Shown here in pieces: positions 25,472 through 34,056 of a stretch of DNA of 64,000 nucleotides. Within the stretch, counting starts at the first letter, position 1; every line of letters begins with the position of its first letter. Where the stretch lies: assembly GCA_903904815.1 (NCBI GenBank), contig CAIVDU010000039.1, forward strand, positions 56,996-120,995, in the 5' to 3' direction. The position numbers and the translations under genes are program-made. Source of the stretch: an uncultured Armatimonadota bacterium (lineage in GTDB: Bacteria; Armatimonadota; Fimbriimonadia; Fimbriimonadales; Fimbriimonadaceae). The notes under the pieces are model-generated. The model searched no databases, was not told the DNA's origin, and worked only from the letters and a program-made list of their open reading frames with translations.

Positions 25472-26466
25472 GTATCACGCGCTACTTGGAAGAGCTGCGA
25501 ATCGCCTTGACTGGGCGCATGCCCGATTCGACGATTGACTCGCGACTTAAGGAGATCAAAGCTCATCTCAAGATGTCAATGCAAGAACATGCACAGAGTT
25601 CTTTTGAGCGAGAGGCTGAGCTACAGGCGATCAGTGAAATGGGAGACGCGAAGGTAATCGCGGCCCAACTCGTAAGGCAGCATCGAGGATATGGAACAGC
25701 TTCAGCCCGCAAACTCTCGGGCTGGACGACTCTGATTGTTTGCCTTGGAGTCCTGTGTCCTTTTCTGGCTGTCCAGATGACCGTTTTGAATCCGAATTGG
25801 GCCAGTCATATCCATCCGCTGTGGGAGGTCGGTTCGGTTATCGGAATTGGCGCCTTCGGGGTTCAAGTTTGGCGCACTCGTCGTTGGTTGGCGGGGCCGG
25901 TTTCCGTCTGGATGTGTCTGAACCTTTTTGTCGTCACCCTCATCTCACTTGTCTTCGCGACTTTCACGCTGAACTCGGCTGATACAAAGCAAATGCACAC
26001 GGCTGCCATCCGGGGCCAGGCAGCACTAGAACCCGAACGTGAGGCGGTCGCATCTTGGCGTCGCGGAAATCCACCTTTAGACCGGGGCCCCGTTCCAATT
26101 TCAAGTGAGAGTCAAAGTTGGTTGCCACTCTCCCCGTTTCCGATCAGTTCGCAAGAATCGGCGGGCGCCCTTCTCCAAGCGATGCCGACGGCCAGCGCGA
26201 AGTCAGCTTGGACTCAGTACGGCGCCCTGTACGCACAAGACGTTGCTAAAAGAAATGGGGAGCTGTGGTCTGAAGCACACTCCGCTACAGAACCGGCCAC
26301 ACTTTCGAATGGACGAATCGCGCTAAACACTGTGGTCCTAACTTCCCAGATGAGTTCAGTCGTGTTCGCGGAATTGCTTGCGTGGAATGGGCTATTCCTG
26401 TTCTTAGCCAAAGGCTCGGACCGCATGCGAAATCGACGATTTCGCCGGAGTGTGTCCGCTTCCTAA
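25468..26466 (+). CDS. HAAS-domain-like membrane protein, partner of PadR
   Basis: From the ATG at 25468 (ribosome binding site AAGGAGG seven bases upstream) the product is 332 residues. The N-terminal 65 residues (YLEELRIALTGRMPDSTID, then SRLKEIKAHL and a predicted helical bundle) match the HAAS/DUF1700-type module found next to PadR regulators. Two or three TM helices follow (TLIVCLGVLCPFLAVQM; VGSVIGIGAFGVQVW; VWMCLNLFVVTLISLVF), then an extracytoplasmic region of about 130 residues and a last helix near the C-terminus. The frame extends upstream to 25294 inside padR, but that part is a shadow. Confidence 0.8.
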   Translation: MSITRYLEELRIALTGRMPDSTIDSRLKEIKAHLKMSMQEHAQSSFEREAELQAISEMGDAKVIAAQLVRQHRGYGTASARKLSGWTTLIVCLGVLCPFLAVQMTVLNPNWASHIHPLWEVGSVIGIGAFGVQVWRTRRWLAGPVSVWMCLNLFVVTLISLVFATFTLNSADTKQMHTAAIRGQAALEPEREAVASWRRGNPPLDRGPVPISSESQSWLPLSPFPISSQESAGALLQAMPTASAKSAWTQYGALYAQDVAKRNGELWSEAHSATEPATLSNGRIALNTVVLTSQMSSVVFAELLAWNGLFLFLAKGSDRMRNRRFRRSVSAS

Positions 26467-26484
26467 CTTCTCTCCAATTCGGAT

Positions 26485-26642
26485 ACCAGTTGTGGATGTG
26501 GGGAGAGGAATATATCCACGAAGTGCAGTACCTTCGGGTGTACATAGGGCAGCTGAGGAACAGGCTTGAGCAAAAGCCTAACCGTCCTTCGCTGATCGTG
26601 ACGGTGTCCCGGATTTGGTATCGCCTGTGCACAGACATCTGA
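26485..26642 (+). pseudogene. Decayed C-terminal remnant of a second kdpE
   Basis: The frame encodes WGEEYIHEVQYLRVYIGQLR followed by NRLEQKPNRPSL and WYRLCTD. This aligns with KdpE WGEAYADELQYLRVYAGQLR, HKLEANPAKPKL and GYRLQSGD, including the stop position. The essential TEPGVGYRL turn has become TVSRIWYRL and no receiver domain or start codon precedes it, so it is not a working regulator. It lies right after the PadR-HAAS pair and directly before the kdpF leader. At roughly half identity to the intact kdpE it is an old or divergent copy. Confidence 0.8.
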
Positions 26643-26726
26643 AAACCCTCTTTATTTATTCCTTACGGCAGTCTGTATCGTCTTGATGCGGCCCTTATCA
26701 CCTGGAGCCGTACCATCAATTCAGTT
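26643..26726 (+). promoter_or_regulatory. Repeated Kdp regulatory block, copy B, kdpFABC promoter region
   Basis: CTT-type half-sites lie at 26650 (CTTTAT), 26662 (CTTACG), 26682 (CTTGAT) and 26694 (CTTATC), spaced 12, 20 and 12 bp. CCTTACGG and TCTTGATGCGGCCCTTAT are shared with copy A at 20124-20214. As the only sizeable gap before the kdp structural genes it is the likely promoter and KdpE target. This is inferred from layout. Confidence 0.55.
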
Positions 26727-26933
26727 GTGATAGGACTCTTTGCGTTCATAGTCGGGGCAAGTTGCATTTTATGGACAATTGTTCCGCGCCGAACTCGGCG
26801 ACTCTCCGAAGGCTTTGATGAGCCGGTCGCACCGACCCGCGATCATCTTGCCCGCGATTGGTTTGGCACAACTCCAGAGGGCTCCGTCGACCCTCAGGTG
26901 AACTCGACCTTCTCCCTTAAAACGGTGAAATAA
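26727..26933 (+). CDS. Small one-TM protein upstream of kdpF
   Basis: The 68-residue product starts at GTG. It has a single N-terminal hydrophobic helix (MIGLFAFIVGASCILWTIVP) followed by a basic, then polar tail. It is the positional and size paralogue of the ORF at 20215-20418 (shared M1, G3, L4, W16, P20). Its stop lies 2 bp before the next small gene, so it is in the kdp operon. It may be an accessory single-helix subunit; it is not KdpF itself, which is present downstream. Confidence 0.55.
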   Translation: MIGLFAFIVGASCILWTIVPRRTRRLSEGFDEPVAPTRDHLARDWFGTTPEGSVDPQVNSTFSLKTVK

Positions 26934-26935
26934 CA

Positions 26936-27040
26936 ATGCTCGACCTTCTCTACATTGTGATCTCCATTGCGTTCTTTGCAATTGCGATCGCCTACGTTCG
27001 GGGCTGCGAAAAGCTCCATGGAGGGGCCGTCGATGAGTGA
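26936..27040 (+). CDS. 34-residue membrane peptide of the kdp operon
   Basis: MLDLLYIVISIAFFAIAIAY followed by VRGCEKLHGG is a single-helix peptide with an FFAIAIAYVRGCEKL-type motif. I recall similar uncharacterised peptides before kdpF in other phyla. Its 3' end overlaps the kdpF start by 8 bp, so it is translationally coupled to kdpF. Conserved position and a recognisable motif make it a probable real gene despite its size. Confidence 0.65.
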   Translation: MLDLLYIVISIAFFAIAIAYVRGCEKLHGGAVDE

Positions 27041-27119
27041 TTACGTCTGGACGAGCATCGTGACGCTCCTCCTTCTTATCTACCTCCTCTACGCGCTCAT
27101 CAAGCCGGAGAAGTTCTAA
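27033..27119 (+). CDS. kdpF: Potassium-transporting ATPase subunit KdpF
   Basis: The 28-residue peptide is one TM helix with the family-typical end: MSDYVWTSIVTLLLLIYLLY then ALIKPEKF. KdpF (29 residues in E. coli) stabilises the KdpFABC complex in the membrane. It overlaps the upstream small peptide by 8 bp and its stop lies 1 bp before the kdpA start. Confidence 0.9.
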   Translation: MSDYVWTSIVTLLLLIYLLYALIKPEKF

Positions 27120-27120
27120 A

Positions 27121-29019
27121 GTGAACACCCTCGGAACCATTCAAATTCTGCTTTTCTTCGTCATCATTCTTGCGTTGACGAAGCCTCTCGGCCTGTACAT
27201 GAAGCGCGTCTTCGACGGAGAACGCACGTTTCTTTCCCCCATTCTGCGACCCATCGAGCTCCTATTTCTTCGCGTCTGCGGCGTGAAAGAAGACGACGAT
27301 CAGCCCTGGACGAGCTACGCGATTGCCATGCTCATCTTCTCGGTTGCGGGCATGCTCTTCACCTATGCCGCCCTGCGACTCCAAGGGTTCGCGCCCGCAT
27401 TCCTGAATCCTCAGAAGTACGGCGGAGACCAAATGACCCCTCATTTGGCGTTTGATACGGCTGCGAGCTTCACTACCAATACGAACTGGCAGAGCTACTC
27501 ACCTGAGGCAGCGATCAATTATTGGTCGAACATGGTCGCCCTTGCCATACACAACTGGATGTCGGCGGCAACCGGTCTCGCCATTGCGATCGCTATGGTG
27601 CGCGGATTTGCGCGAAAGAGCGCCAAGGGAATTGGCAACTTCTGGGTCGATACCATTCGTGGAACGCTGTACGTTCTCCTCCCCCTCTCGATCATTGCCG
27701 GAGTTGCGATGATTGCGAGCGGGGTTCCCCAGAACTTCACCGCTCCGATGGCGGTTAAGGGGCTTGAAGGGGCCGCTCAGACCCTGGCACTTGGGCCAGT
27801 CGCCTCTCAAGAGGTCATCAAGATGCTCGGAACGAACGGAGGGGGCTTCTTTAACGCAAACTCCGCTCACCCCTTCGAGAATCCGAACAACTTCTGCAAC
27901 CTGCTCCAGATAATCCTGATCTTCAGCATCCCGGCCGCGCTGACCTATACCTTCGGAAAGATGGTGGGCAACGTGAAGCAGGGATGGGCGGTTTTTGGCG
28001 CGATGTCCGCCATGTTCCTCGTTGGCGCGTTCGTCGCGAATAGCGCAGAACAGGGTGGAACGGACCTTTTGACGAAGGCCCACGTCATGACCCAAGCCAC
28101 GGCGACTCAACCGGGTGGAAACATGGAAGGAAAGGAGGTTCGCTTTGGCATCGGAGCGAGCACGCTCTTTGCCACCATCACCACCGACGCGAGTTGCGGC
28201 GCCGTCAACTCTATGCACGACAGCTACACGCCAATTGGCGGTCTGGTGCCGATGTTCAACATCCTCACCGGAGAAGTCATCTTCGGAGGTGTGGGAGCTG
28301 GACTATACGGCATGTTGATGTTCGCGGTCATCGCGGTATTCATTGCCGGACTCATGGTGGGGCGAACCCCCGAATACCTCGGTAAGAAGATCGAGAAGTT
28401 CGAGGTGCAGATGGCCATGCTTGCCACCCTTATCTTGGCCGCGAGTGTGCTTGGTTTCGCCGCCTTGAGCGCTAACACCAACTACGCGACGACCACGGAT
28501 CCCAAGGCAAGCGACATGTACGCAACGGTCAACCTTGACCCCAAGAAGCAGCAGGCTGACATCGATAAGTTGCCGGGTAACGCCTCTTGGAATGCGCTTC
28601 CTAACTCGGCCTACGGGAACCCCACGGATACCTACTACGGCTCCACCCGAAATAACCTGAACAACAACGGAGCCCACGGCTTCAGCGAAATCCTTTACGC
28701 CTACGCCTCGGCGACGGGCAACAACGGTTCCGCTTTTGCTGGCATCACCGCCAACACTCCGCACTACAACGTGACGCTTGCCCTCGCGATGCTCATCGGG
28801 CGATTCCTGATGATTATTCCGCTCTTGGCGATCGCCGGAAGCATGGCGCGAAAGAAGATTGTGCCGATGTCCTCGGGAACGTTCCCAACTGACACGACGA
28901 CGTTCGCCGCGCTCCTCATCGGTGTGGTGATCATCGTCAACGTCCTAACCTACTTCCCGGCTCTGGCGCTGGGCCCGATCGTCGAGCACTATCAAATGAA
29001 GGAGCTCAAGACTCAGTAG
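27121..29019 (+). CDS. kdpA: Potassium-transporting ATPase subunit KdpA
   Basis: KdpA is the K+-binding channel-like subunit of the KdpFABC P-type ATPase. The 632 residues (GTG start) include [31 protein letters not shown], the third-filter region [15 protein letters not shown] and [25 protein letters not shown]. All four selectivity-filter regions appear present. It is about 75 residues longer than E. coli KdpA (557). A polar insert (about residues 454-513, from [20 protein letters not shown] to GSTRNN) lies in a loop just before the fourth filter and would face the outside. The rest of the family pattern is intact. Confidence 0.97.
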   Translation: MNTLGTIQILLFFVIILALTKPLGLYMKRVFDGERTFLSPILRPIELLFLRVCGVKEDDDQPWTSYAIAMLIFSVAGMLFTYAALRLQGFAPAFLNPQKYGGDQMTPHLAFDTAASFTTNTNWQSYSPEAAINYWSNMVALAIHNWMSAATGLAIAIAMVRGFARKSAKGIGNFWVDTIRGTLYVLLPLSIIAGVAMIASGVPQNFTAPMAVKGLEGAAQTLALGPVASQEVIKMLGTNGGGFFNANSAHPFENPNNFCNLLQIILIFSIPAALTYTFGKMVGNVKQGWAVFGAMSAMFLVGAFVANSAEQGGTDLLTKAHVMTQATATQPGGNMEGKEVRFGIGASTLFATITTDASCGAVNSMHDSYTPIGGLVPMFNILTGEVIFGGVGAGLYGMLMFAVIAVFIAGLMVGRTPEYLGKKIEKFEVQMAMLATLILAASVLGFAALSANTNYATTTDPKASDMYATVNLDPKKQQADIDKLPGNASWNALPNSAYGNPTDTYYGSTRNNLNNNGAHGFSEILYAYASATGNNGSAFAGITANTPHYNVTLALAMLIGRFLMIIPLLAIAGSMARKKIVPMSSGTFPTDTTTFAALLIGVVIIVNVLTYFPALALGPIVEHYQMKELKTQ

Positions 29020-29029
29020 GCGCAAAACC

Positions 29030-31150
29030 ATGTCTATTAAAGTTCAAGATCCCCAGCAGACCCCGGCCCAGCCGAGTCCATCCAACGAGATGGTGAAGCC
29101 GAAGAACGCGCCTCGCAGTCTCTTCGAGCCCACCATTCTTCGAAGGGCCATCAAAGACGCGTTCGTGAAGCTCGACCCTCGAGTCGTCGCCAAGAACCCC
29201 GTCATGTTCGTCGTCGAAGTCGGTAGCGTCGTCACGACTTACTTCTTCCTTCGGGATGTCCTTACCCACCAGGGACATCCACTTTTTACCGGTCAGGTCA
29301 CCCTCTGGCTTTGGTTCACCGTTCTGTTCGCCAACTTCGCGGAAGCGATGGCGGAAGGGCGCGGTAAGGCGCAAGCGGACGCTCTTCGCAAGACCCGAAC
29401 CCAGACTCACGCCCGAAAGCTGGTCGGAGGCAAGGAGCAAAACGTTCCCGCCCCCGATCTTCGCCGAGACGATCTCTTTGTCTGCGAAAGTGGGGACGTG
29501 ATCCCCGCCGATGGTGAAATCGTCGAAGGCATTGCCTCGGTCGACGAGTCGGCGATCACCGGTGAGTCAGCGCCGGTCATCCGCGAAAGCGGTGGAGACC
29601 GAAGCGCCGTTACCGGTGGCACGAAGGTCCTTAGCGATCGTATCGTCGTGAAGGTAACCGCGAATCCAGGAGAGAGCTTCTTGGATCGCATGATCGCCCT
29701 TGTGGAAGGCGCCCAGCGCCAGAAGACGCCGAATGAGATCGCTCTGTCGATCCTTCTTGCGGGTCTGACCATCGTCTTCTTGTTCGCCACCGTCACCCTG
29801 ATCCCCTACGCGAAATTCAGCGTCGATCAGGCCAAGGCTGGCGACGTGCCTACGATTACCGTCATGGTCGCGCTTCTGGTCTGTCTCATTCCGACGACAA
29901 TCGGCGGCCTGCTAAGCGCCATCGGTATCGCCGGTATGGACCGCGTCATGCAGCACAACGTGCTTGCCATGAGCGGTAAGGCAGTCGAAGCCGCTGGAGA
30001 CGTCAACACTCTCTTGCTCGACAAGACGGGAACGATCACGATCGGAAACCGTCAGGCGAGTGCATTTCACGCCGCTCCTGGCGTCAGCGATGCGGAAATG
30101 GCCGACGCCGCTCAGCTCTCGTCGCTTGCCGACGAGACGCCAGAGGGGCGATCGATCGTCGTCTTCGCCAAGGAGCGATTCGGCCTCCGTGAGCGAGACA
30201 TCGTGGAAATGGGAGCGGAGTTCGTGCCGTTCACCGCTCAAACTCGAATGAGCGGCGTCAACGTCCAGGGCCGAGAAGTTCGAAAGGGCGCCTCGGAATC
30301 GGTAAAGCGCTTTGTCGAGGAGCACGGCGGAAAGTGGCCAGCTGAGGTTCAGGGCATCGTCGAAAAGGTGAGTAAAGAGGGCGGAACTCCGCTCGTCGTC
30401 GCCGACGCTCATCGAGTACTTGGTGTCATTCAACTCAAAGACATCGTCAAGGGCGGAATGAAGCACCGGTTCGACCAGCTGCGTGCCATGGGTATCAAGA
30501 CGGTCATGATCACCGGCGACAACCCGCTCACCGCCGCATCCATCGCTGCCGAGGCGGGAGTCGACGACTTCTTGGCCGAAGCGACGCCGGAGATGAAACT
30601 GGCCTATATCCGATCGGAACAGGCAGGCGGACGACTGGTCGCGATGACCGGAGACGGCACCAACGACGCTCCCGCCCTGGCTCAGGCAGACGTTGGAGTC
30701 GCGATGAACACCGGTACCCAGGCTGCGAAAGAGGCCGGAAACATGGTGGACCTCGACTCTAACCCGACGAAGCTGATTGAGGTCGTCGAGATCGGAAAGC
30801 AGATGTTGATGACTCGCGGTTCGCTCACCACGTTCAGCATTGCCAACGACATCGCGAAGTACTTCGCGATCATCCCGGCCATGTTCGCGGTGACGTACCC
30901 AGAGCTGAAGGCCCTGAACATCATCGGACTGACGAACCCGGAGAGCGCTATTCTCGCCGCCGTCATCTTCAACGCGCTGGTCATCATCGCGCTGATCCCG
31001 CTCGCCCTAAGAGGTGTGAAGTACAAGCCGGCTAACGCACAGGAGATCCTGAGACGAAACCTCCTGATCTATGGATTGGGCGGTGTGCTGGTCCCCTTCC
31101 CCTTCATTTGGCTCATTGACCGAATCTTGGTCCTTCTCCACCTCGCGTAA
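29030..31150 (+). CDS. kdpB: Potassium-transporting ATPase ATP-binding subunit KdpB
   Basis: KdpB is the P-type ATPase subunit that powers K+ uptake. The 706-residue protein has the actuator motif [14 protein letters not shown] with TGES, the phosphorylated Asp331 in [12 protein letters not shown], the nucleotide-binding domain with KGASESV, and the hinge [20 protein letters not shown]. Membrane helices include the KdpB-specific [20 protein letters not shown]. It follows kdpA by 10 bp and precedes kdpC by 61 bp, where an intercistronic hairpin lies. Confidence 0.98.
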   Translation: MSIKVQDPQQTPAQPSPSNEMVKPKNAPRSLFEPTILRRAIKDAFVKLDPRVVAKNPVMFVVEVGSVVTTYFFLRDVLTHQGHPLFTGQVTLWLWFTVLFANFAEAMAEGRGKAQADALRKTRTQTHARKLVGGKEQNVPAPDLRRDDLFVCESGDVIPADGEIVEGIASVDESAITGESAPVIRESGGDRSAVTGGTKVLSDRIVVKVTANPGESFLDRMIALVEGAQRQKTPNEIALSILLAGLTIVFLFATVTLIPYAKFSVDQAKAGDVPTITVMVALLVCLIPTTIGGLLSAIGIAGMDRVMQHNVLAMSGKAVEAAGDVNTLLLDKTGTITIGNRQASAFHAAPGVSDAEMADAAQLSSLADETPEGRSIVVFAKERFGLRERDIVEMGAEFVPFTAQTRMSGVNVQGREVRKGASESVKRFVEEHGGKWPAEVQGIVEKVSKEGGTPLVVADAHRVLGVIQLKDIVKGGMKHRFDQLRAMGIKTVMITGDNPLTAASIAAEAGVDDFLAEATPEMKLAYIRSEQAGGRLVAMTGDGTNDAPALAQADVGVAMNTGTQAAKEAGNMVDLDSNPTKLIEVVEIGKQMLMTRGSLTTFSIANDIAKYFAIIPAMFAVTYPELKALNIIGLTNPESAILAAVIFNALVIIALIPLALRGVKYKPANAQEILRRNLLIYGLGGVLVPFPFIWLIDRILVLLHLA

Positions 31151-31160
31151 ATGATCAAGT

Positions 31161-31184
31161 AGCTGGCGGTTCGAACCGCCGGCT
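31161..31184 (+). promoter_or_regulatory. kdpB-kdpC intercistronic hairpin
   Basis: AGCT-GGCGGTTCGAACCGCC-GGCT is a self-complementary 24-nt sequence; its 16-bp core GGCGGTTCGAACCGCC is a perfect palindrome. It has no T-run, so it is better read as an mRNA processing or stability element, or partial attenuator, reducing kdpC relative to kdpB. It could also be a REP-like insertion. Confidence 0.5.
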
Positions 31185-31211
31185 CACTACCCCGATTTAG
31201 AAACGATAACC

Positions 31212-31835
31212 ATGAAACATCTGCGACCCGCGATAATATTGACCCTCTTGTTCGTGATCTTCACGGGCTTTGGGTTCCCAGCGGTCATGTACGGAATCGG
31301 CCGAATCCCCGGATTGAAGGACAAGGCGGATGGCAGTCTGATTACGAAAGACGGCCAAGTGATCGGTTCGAGCCTCATCGGCCAGAACTTCACGAAGCCG
31401 GAATACTTCCACCCTCGCCCTTCAGCGGCTGGCAACGGTTACGACGCCAACAACTCGAGCGGCACCAACCTTGGTCCGACCAACGATAAACTCGTCAACG
31501 GCATCCATAAGAAGCTTCCGGACGGCAAAGACGATCCAGGCAACTTCGACGGTATTGTCGACCTCGCGAAGGCATACCGAACGGAGAATGGTCTCGCGGC
31601 CGATGCCGACGTGCCCTCTGATGCGGTGACCCGAAGCGCAAGCGGTCTCGACCCCCACATCAGCCCGGCCAATGCCTACATCCAGGCCGACCGTGTCGCT
31701 AAGGCTCGAAAGAAGTCGGTGGACGAAGTCAAGAAGCTGATCGATGACAACACCGATCCTCGGTTCCTGGGAGTTTTCGGCGACCCTGCTGTCAACGTCC
31801 TCAAACTGAATCTCGCCCTTGATGCGGCCAAGTAG
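31212..31835 (+). CDS. kdpC: Potassium-transporting ATPase subunit KdpC
   Basis: KdpC is the single-pass accessory subunit of KdpFABC. The 207 residues have an N-terminal TM helix (AIILTLLFVIFTGFGFPAVM) and the family sequence GSSLIGQNFTKPEYFHPRPS, then SGLDPHISPANAYIQADRVAKAR and DPRFLGVFGDPAVNVLKLNL. The operon ends here; an 8-bp stem (GTAGCACA/TGTGCTAC) follows about 31833-31856. kdpD does not follow kdpC as it does in E. coli but lies 12 kb upstream. Confidence 0.96.
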   Translation: MKHLRPAIILTLLFVIFTGFGFPAVMYGIGRIPGLKDKADGSLITKDGQVIGSSLIGQNFTKPEYFHPRPSAAGNGYDANNSSGTNLGPTNDKLVNGIHKKLPDGKDDPGNFDGIVDLAKAYRTENGLAADADVPSDAVTRSASGLDPHISPANAYIQADRVAKARKKSVDEVKKLIDDNTDPRFLGVFGDPAVNVLKLNLALDAAK

Positions 31836-32116
31836 CACAACCTAGGCTGTGCTACCGTCGGTCGCGGAGTGAAGGTGAGACATTCTCAAAGCTTCCGCGC
31901 AGTCCAAATGTCGCTCGCAAGGATGGACTATCTGAGGTGTCGCGTTGCGACGCAAGTTCAGATTGGCCCTCTCCCCACCCTCTCCCTCGTTCGCTTCGCT
32001 GAGGGCGAGGGGGCCGTTGGACAACAAACAAGGGGTTTTGAATTGACCAACGAAGTACTGCAGTGATGGCCCCGAGTGACGGGTTCGGGTTGTCTCGCTC
32101 CGGCGCCGACGGCCCA
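31836..32116. repeat. Intergenic region with REP-like palindrome, copy 2
   Basis: CCCTCTCCCCACCCTCTCCC and then TCGTTCGCTTCGCTGAGGGC with GAGGG form a palindrome over about 31967-32014. It belongs to the same family as 13173-13240 and 44337-44384. No gene is seen between kdpC and the convergent MFS gene. Confidence 0.65.
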
Positions 32117-33340
32117 CTAGTCCACACTCTTCAGTTGAAGACTGCTCCGCGGCCTCGCCGCTCCCATTATTGCGACAGCGGCGATGGTGATCGTCGCGAC
32201 CATGAATAGAATCGCGCCGTCGAATGACTTCATCCGGTCGGCGAGAATTCCCACGATGATTTGGCTGGAGAACGCTCCGATCTGGCCGCAGAAGTTGATG
32301 AATCCGGAGAAGGCGCCTCTCGCAGCGGGTGTCGCAAGACCGATCGCCACCGCCCAGAATGGCCCAAAGGCCCCGTAGATAAAGAAGGCGGAGATCGAGA
32401 GCCAGGCGATGCAAGTCGTGGTTTCGGTCGCCTTCATGGCCAGGTACAGGAACCCAGCCGCTAGCAAGAAACTACTCGCAACGAGCTGGGGACGGCGATG
32501 CACCCACTTCGTACTTCCCAAATGTCCGACCGCGACCATTCCCACAAAGCCAACGAAGTAGGGAATCGATCCCTGTAATCCAAGCTTCGCCAGCGTGATG
32601 TGCCTCTGACTCGTGAGGTACGTGGGAACCCAGCTAAGGAACCCCCAGAACGTGGCGTTGAAGAACAGGTATGCGGCTGCGCAGCACCAGACAGCGGGTC
32701 GCCTCATCGATGTACGCCGCTCTTCGGCCGTCTCAACGCTCGAAGTGCTGGCACTCTGGTCGGACGGCGCCTTTGCGCCACGAGGCAGCATGAAGAACAA
32801 GAGAACGGCCAACGCAAATCCCGGAATCGAGAACGCAAAAAACATCTCTCGCCACCCGTAATCGCGAATGATCCAAGCGGCAATTGGCGTTCCGAGCGCA
32901 GGGCCTAGCGCTAATGCGCTCAGAAAAATCGAGTTTGCTTGGGAGCGTTCCTTGGTTGAGAAATAGTCGCCGATGAGCTTAAATTGCGGTCCAATCTCGA
33001 TTCCTTCGCCAAATCCAAACAGAATTCGAATCGCGATGAGCGTGACAAACGAGCTGGCCATTCCGGTGAGGGCAGTAAACACGGACCAAACTAAGATCGC
33101 GGCCACCAGCAGAGGACGAGAACCAATTCGGTCGGCAACGTATCCTCCCGGTATCTGCATGACCGCGTAACCAAACGTGAACGCGGCAAGAACCCAACCG
33201 AACTGAGCCTTGGACAGGTGAAGTGCCGCCGTCACCGATGGCCCGGCAACCGCCATGTCGATCCGGTCCACATAGGCGACCAGCATCATTAACCAGATAA
33301 GAAACAGAATCGGCCACTTAGAACTGAGTTGCATCGTCAT
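32117..33340 (-). CDS. MFS transporter, ACS (anion:cation symporter)-like
   Basis: This 407-residue, 12-TM major facilitator protein resembles the ACS group that imports organic anions such as hexuronates or tartrate. Visible signatures are the N-terminal DRIDMAVAGPSV, the loop motif GGYVADRIGSRPLL and RILFGFGEGIEIGPQFKL. The start at 33340 is chosen because GAGGG lies six bases upstream; the frame extends to 33373. No sugar-acid catabolic genes are adjacent, so the substrate is open. Confidence 0.85.
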   Translation of the reverse strand: MTMQLSSKWPILFLIWLMMLVAYVDRIDMAVAGPSVTAALHLSKAQFGWVLAAFTFGYAVMQIPGGYVADRIGSRPLLVAAILVWSVFTALTGMASSFVTLIAIRILFGFGEGIEIGPQFKLIGDYFSTKERSQANSIFLSALALGPALGTPIAAWIIRDYGWREMFFAFSIPGFALAVLLFFMLPRGAKAPSDQSASTSSVETAEERRTSMRRPAVWCCAAAYLFFNATFWGFLSWVPTYLTSQRHITLAKLGLQGSIPYFVGFVGMVAVGHLGSTKWVHRRPQLVASSFLLAAGFLYLAMKATETTTCIAWLSISAFFIYGAFGPFWAVAIGLATPAARGAFSGFINFCGQIGAFSSQIIVGILADRMKSFDGAILFMVATITIAAVAIMGAARPRSSLQLKSVD

Positions 33341-33690
33341 CGATATCCCTCGAAGAACCCAGATCTTAGCCAATTCGGGTCAGCTCAGACGCTTGAGCAG
33401 CTTCAATTGTCCTCTTTGGAGGGAGCAGATTGGAGTGTGTCGAATAGCTGTCTACAACTTTGATCACTGCGTCATCCTGAGTGAAACGAAGGATCCCCTC
33501 CTCTATTTGAGCCTCACGAGCACGCGATCGGAAAATCCGACCACGGGAGGAGGTCCTTCGCGAACTCAGGATGACGGGTGCTTTGGGGATTGGGTTGGCT
33601 AAATCACAACTTCGTCCAAACACGACAAACAAAGATTGACAAGCTGCTTAAGAAGATATTGCTCCCTTACTCAAGATCTCCCTCACTGAA
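33341..33690. other. Intergenic region with inverted-repeat element
   Basis: The gap before the small membrane protein contains the inverted-repeat element described at 33471-33575. Otherwise nothing beyond short unlikely frames is seen. Confidence 0.6.
33471..33575. repeat. 105-bp inverted-repeat element (GTCATCCTGAG ends)
   Basis: The left end GTCATCCTGAG..CGAAGGA..CCTCCTC is matched in inverted form by GAGGAGG..TCCTTCG..CTCAGGATGAC at the right end, with arms of about 33 bp and a few mismatches. Elements with GTCATCCTGAG termini are widely scattered in several bacterial phyla. It has no coding capacity, so it is a MITE- or REP-doublet-like element. Confidence 0.8.
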
Positions 33691-34044
33691 ATGCCGCCAG
33701 CCAAATTCTGCGTCGCCGAGCGAGTCAGTTCCGTCTTCTCCGTTGTGCCGCCCATCAAGGATCGCAATGTCGTATCGACTTGGTTCTTCTTCTTCGTTCC
33801 CATTCTTGAGGGGATCCCGGTTATTGGGACACTGTTTATGCTGGTTTGGGCTTTCACGGGGGACAACCGTTCGCGACAGAACTACTGCAAGGCGCGGCTG
33901 CTGTGGCAACTGATCGTTTTGATCTTGTGTTCAATGGTGGTTACAGCGGGGATTCTGCCCTTGCTTTTGAAGCAAGCCGGTTACACGCGAACGTTGCCAG
34001 TGCAGAGCATGCATCGAGCCAAGCACAAGTCCAGCGAAGAGTGA
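33691..34044 (+). CDS. Small two-TM membrane protein
   Basis: The 117-residue protein has two hydrophobic helices (WFFFFVPILEGIPVIGTLFM, about 30-52, and LIVLILCSMVVTAGILPLLL, about 74-95). They are separated by LVWAFTGDNRSRQNYCKARL. The IPVIG...LVWAFG..N...KNY.RA.LLW layout is shared with many small uncharacterised membrane proteins, often with zinc-ribbon N-termini; none is seen here. It is convergent with the kinase gene of the TerY-P triad. Confidence 0.65.
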   Translation: MPPAKFCVAERVSSVFSVVPPIKDRNVVSTWFFFFVPILEGIPVIGTLFMLVWAFTGDNRSRQNYCKARLLWQLIVLILCSMVVTAGILPLLLKQAGYTRTLPVQSMHRAKHKSSEE

Positions 34045-34056
34045 CAGCCTGTCTGG

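Noticed and set aside
20124..26642. Composite transposon or genomic island with integrase
   Set aside because: The segment between the duplicated kdp modules has no transposase, integrase or terminal inverted repeats; the genes look chromosomal.
31165..31180. tRNA T-arm (GGTTCGAA)
   Set aside because: The TTCGAA lies in a perfect palindrome; no acceptor, D or anticodon stems surround it.
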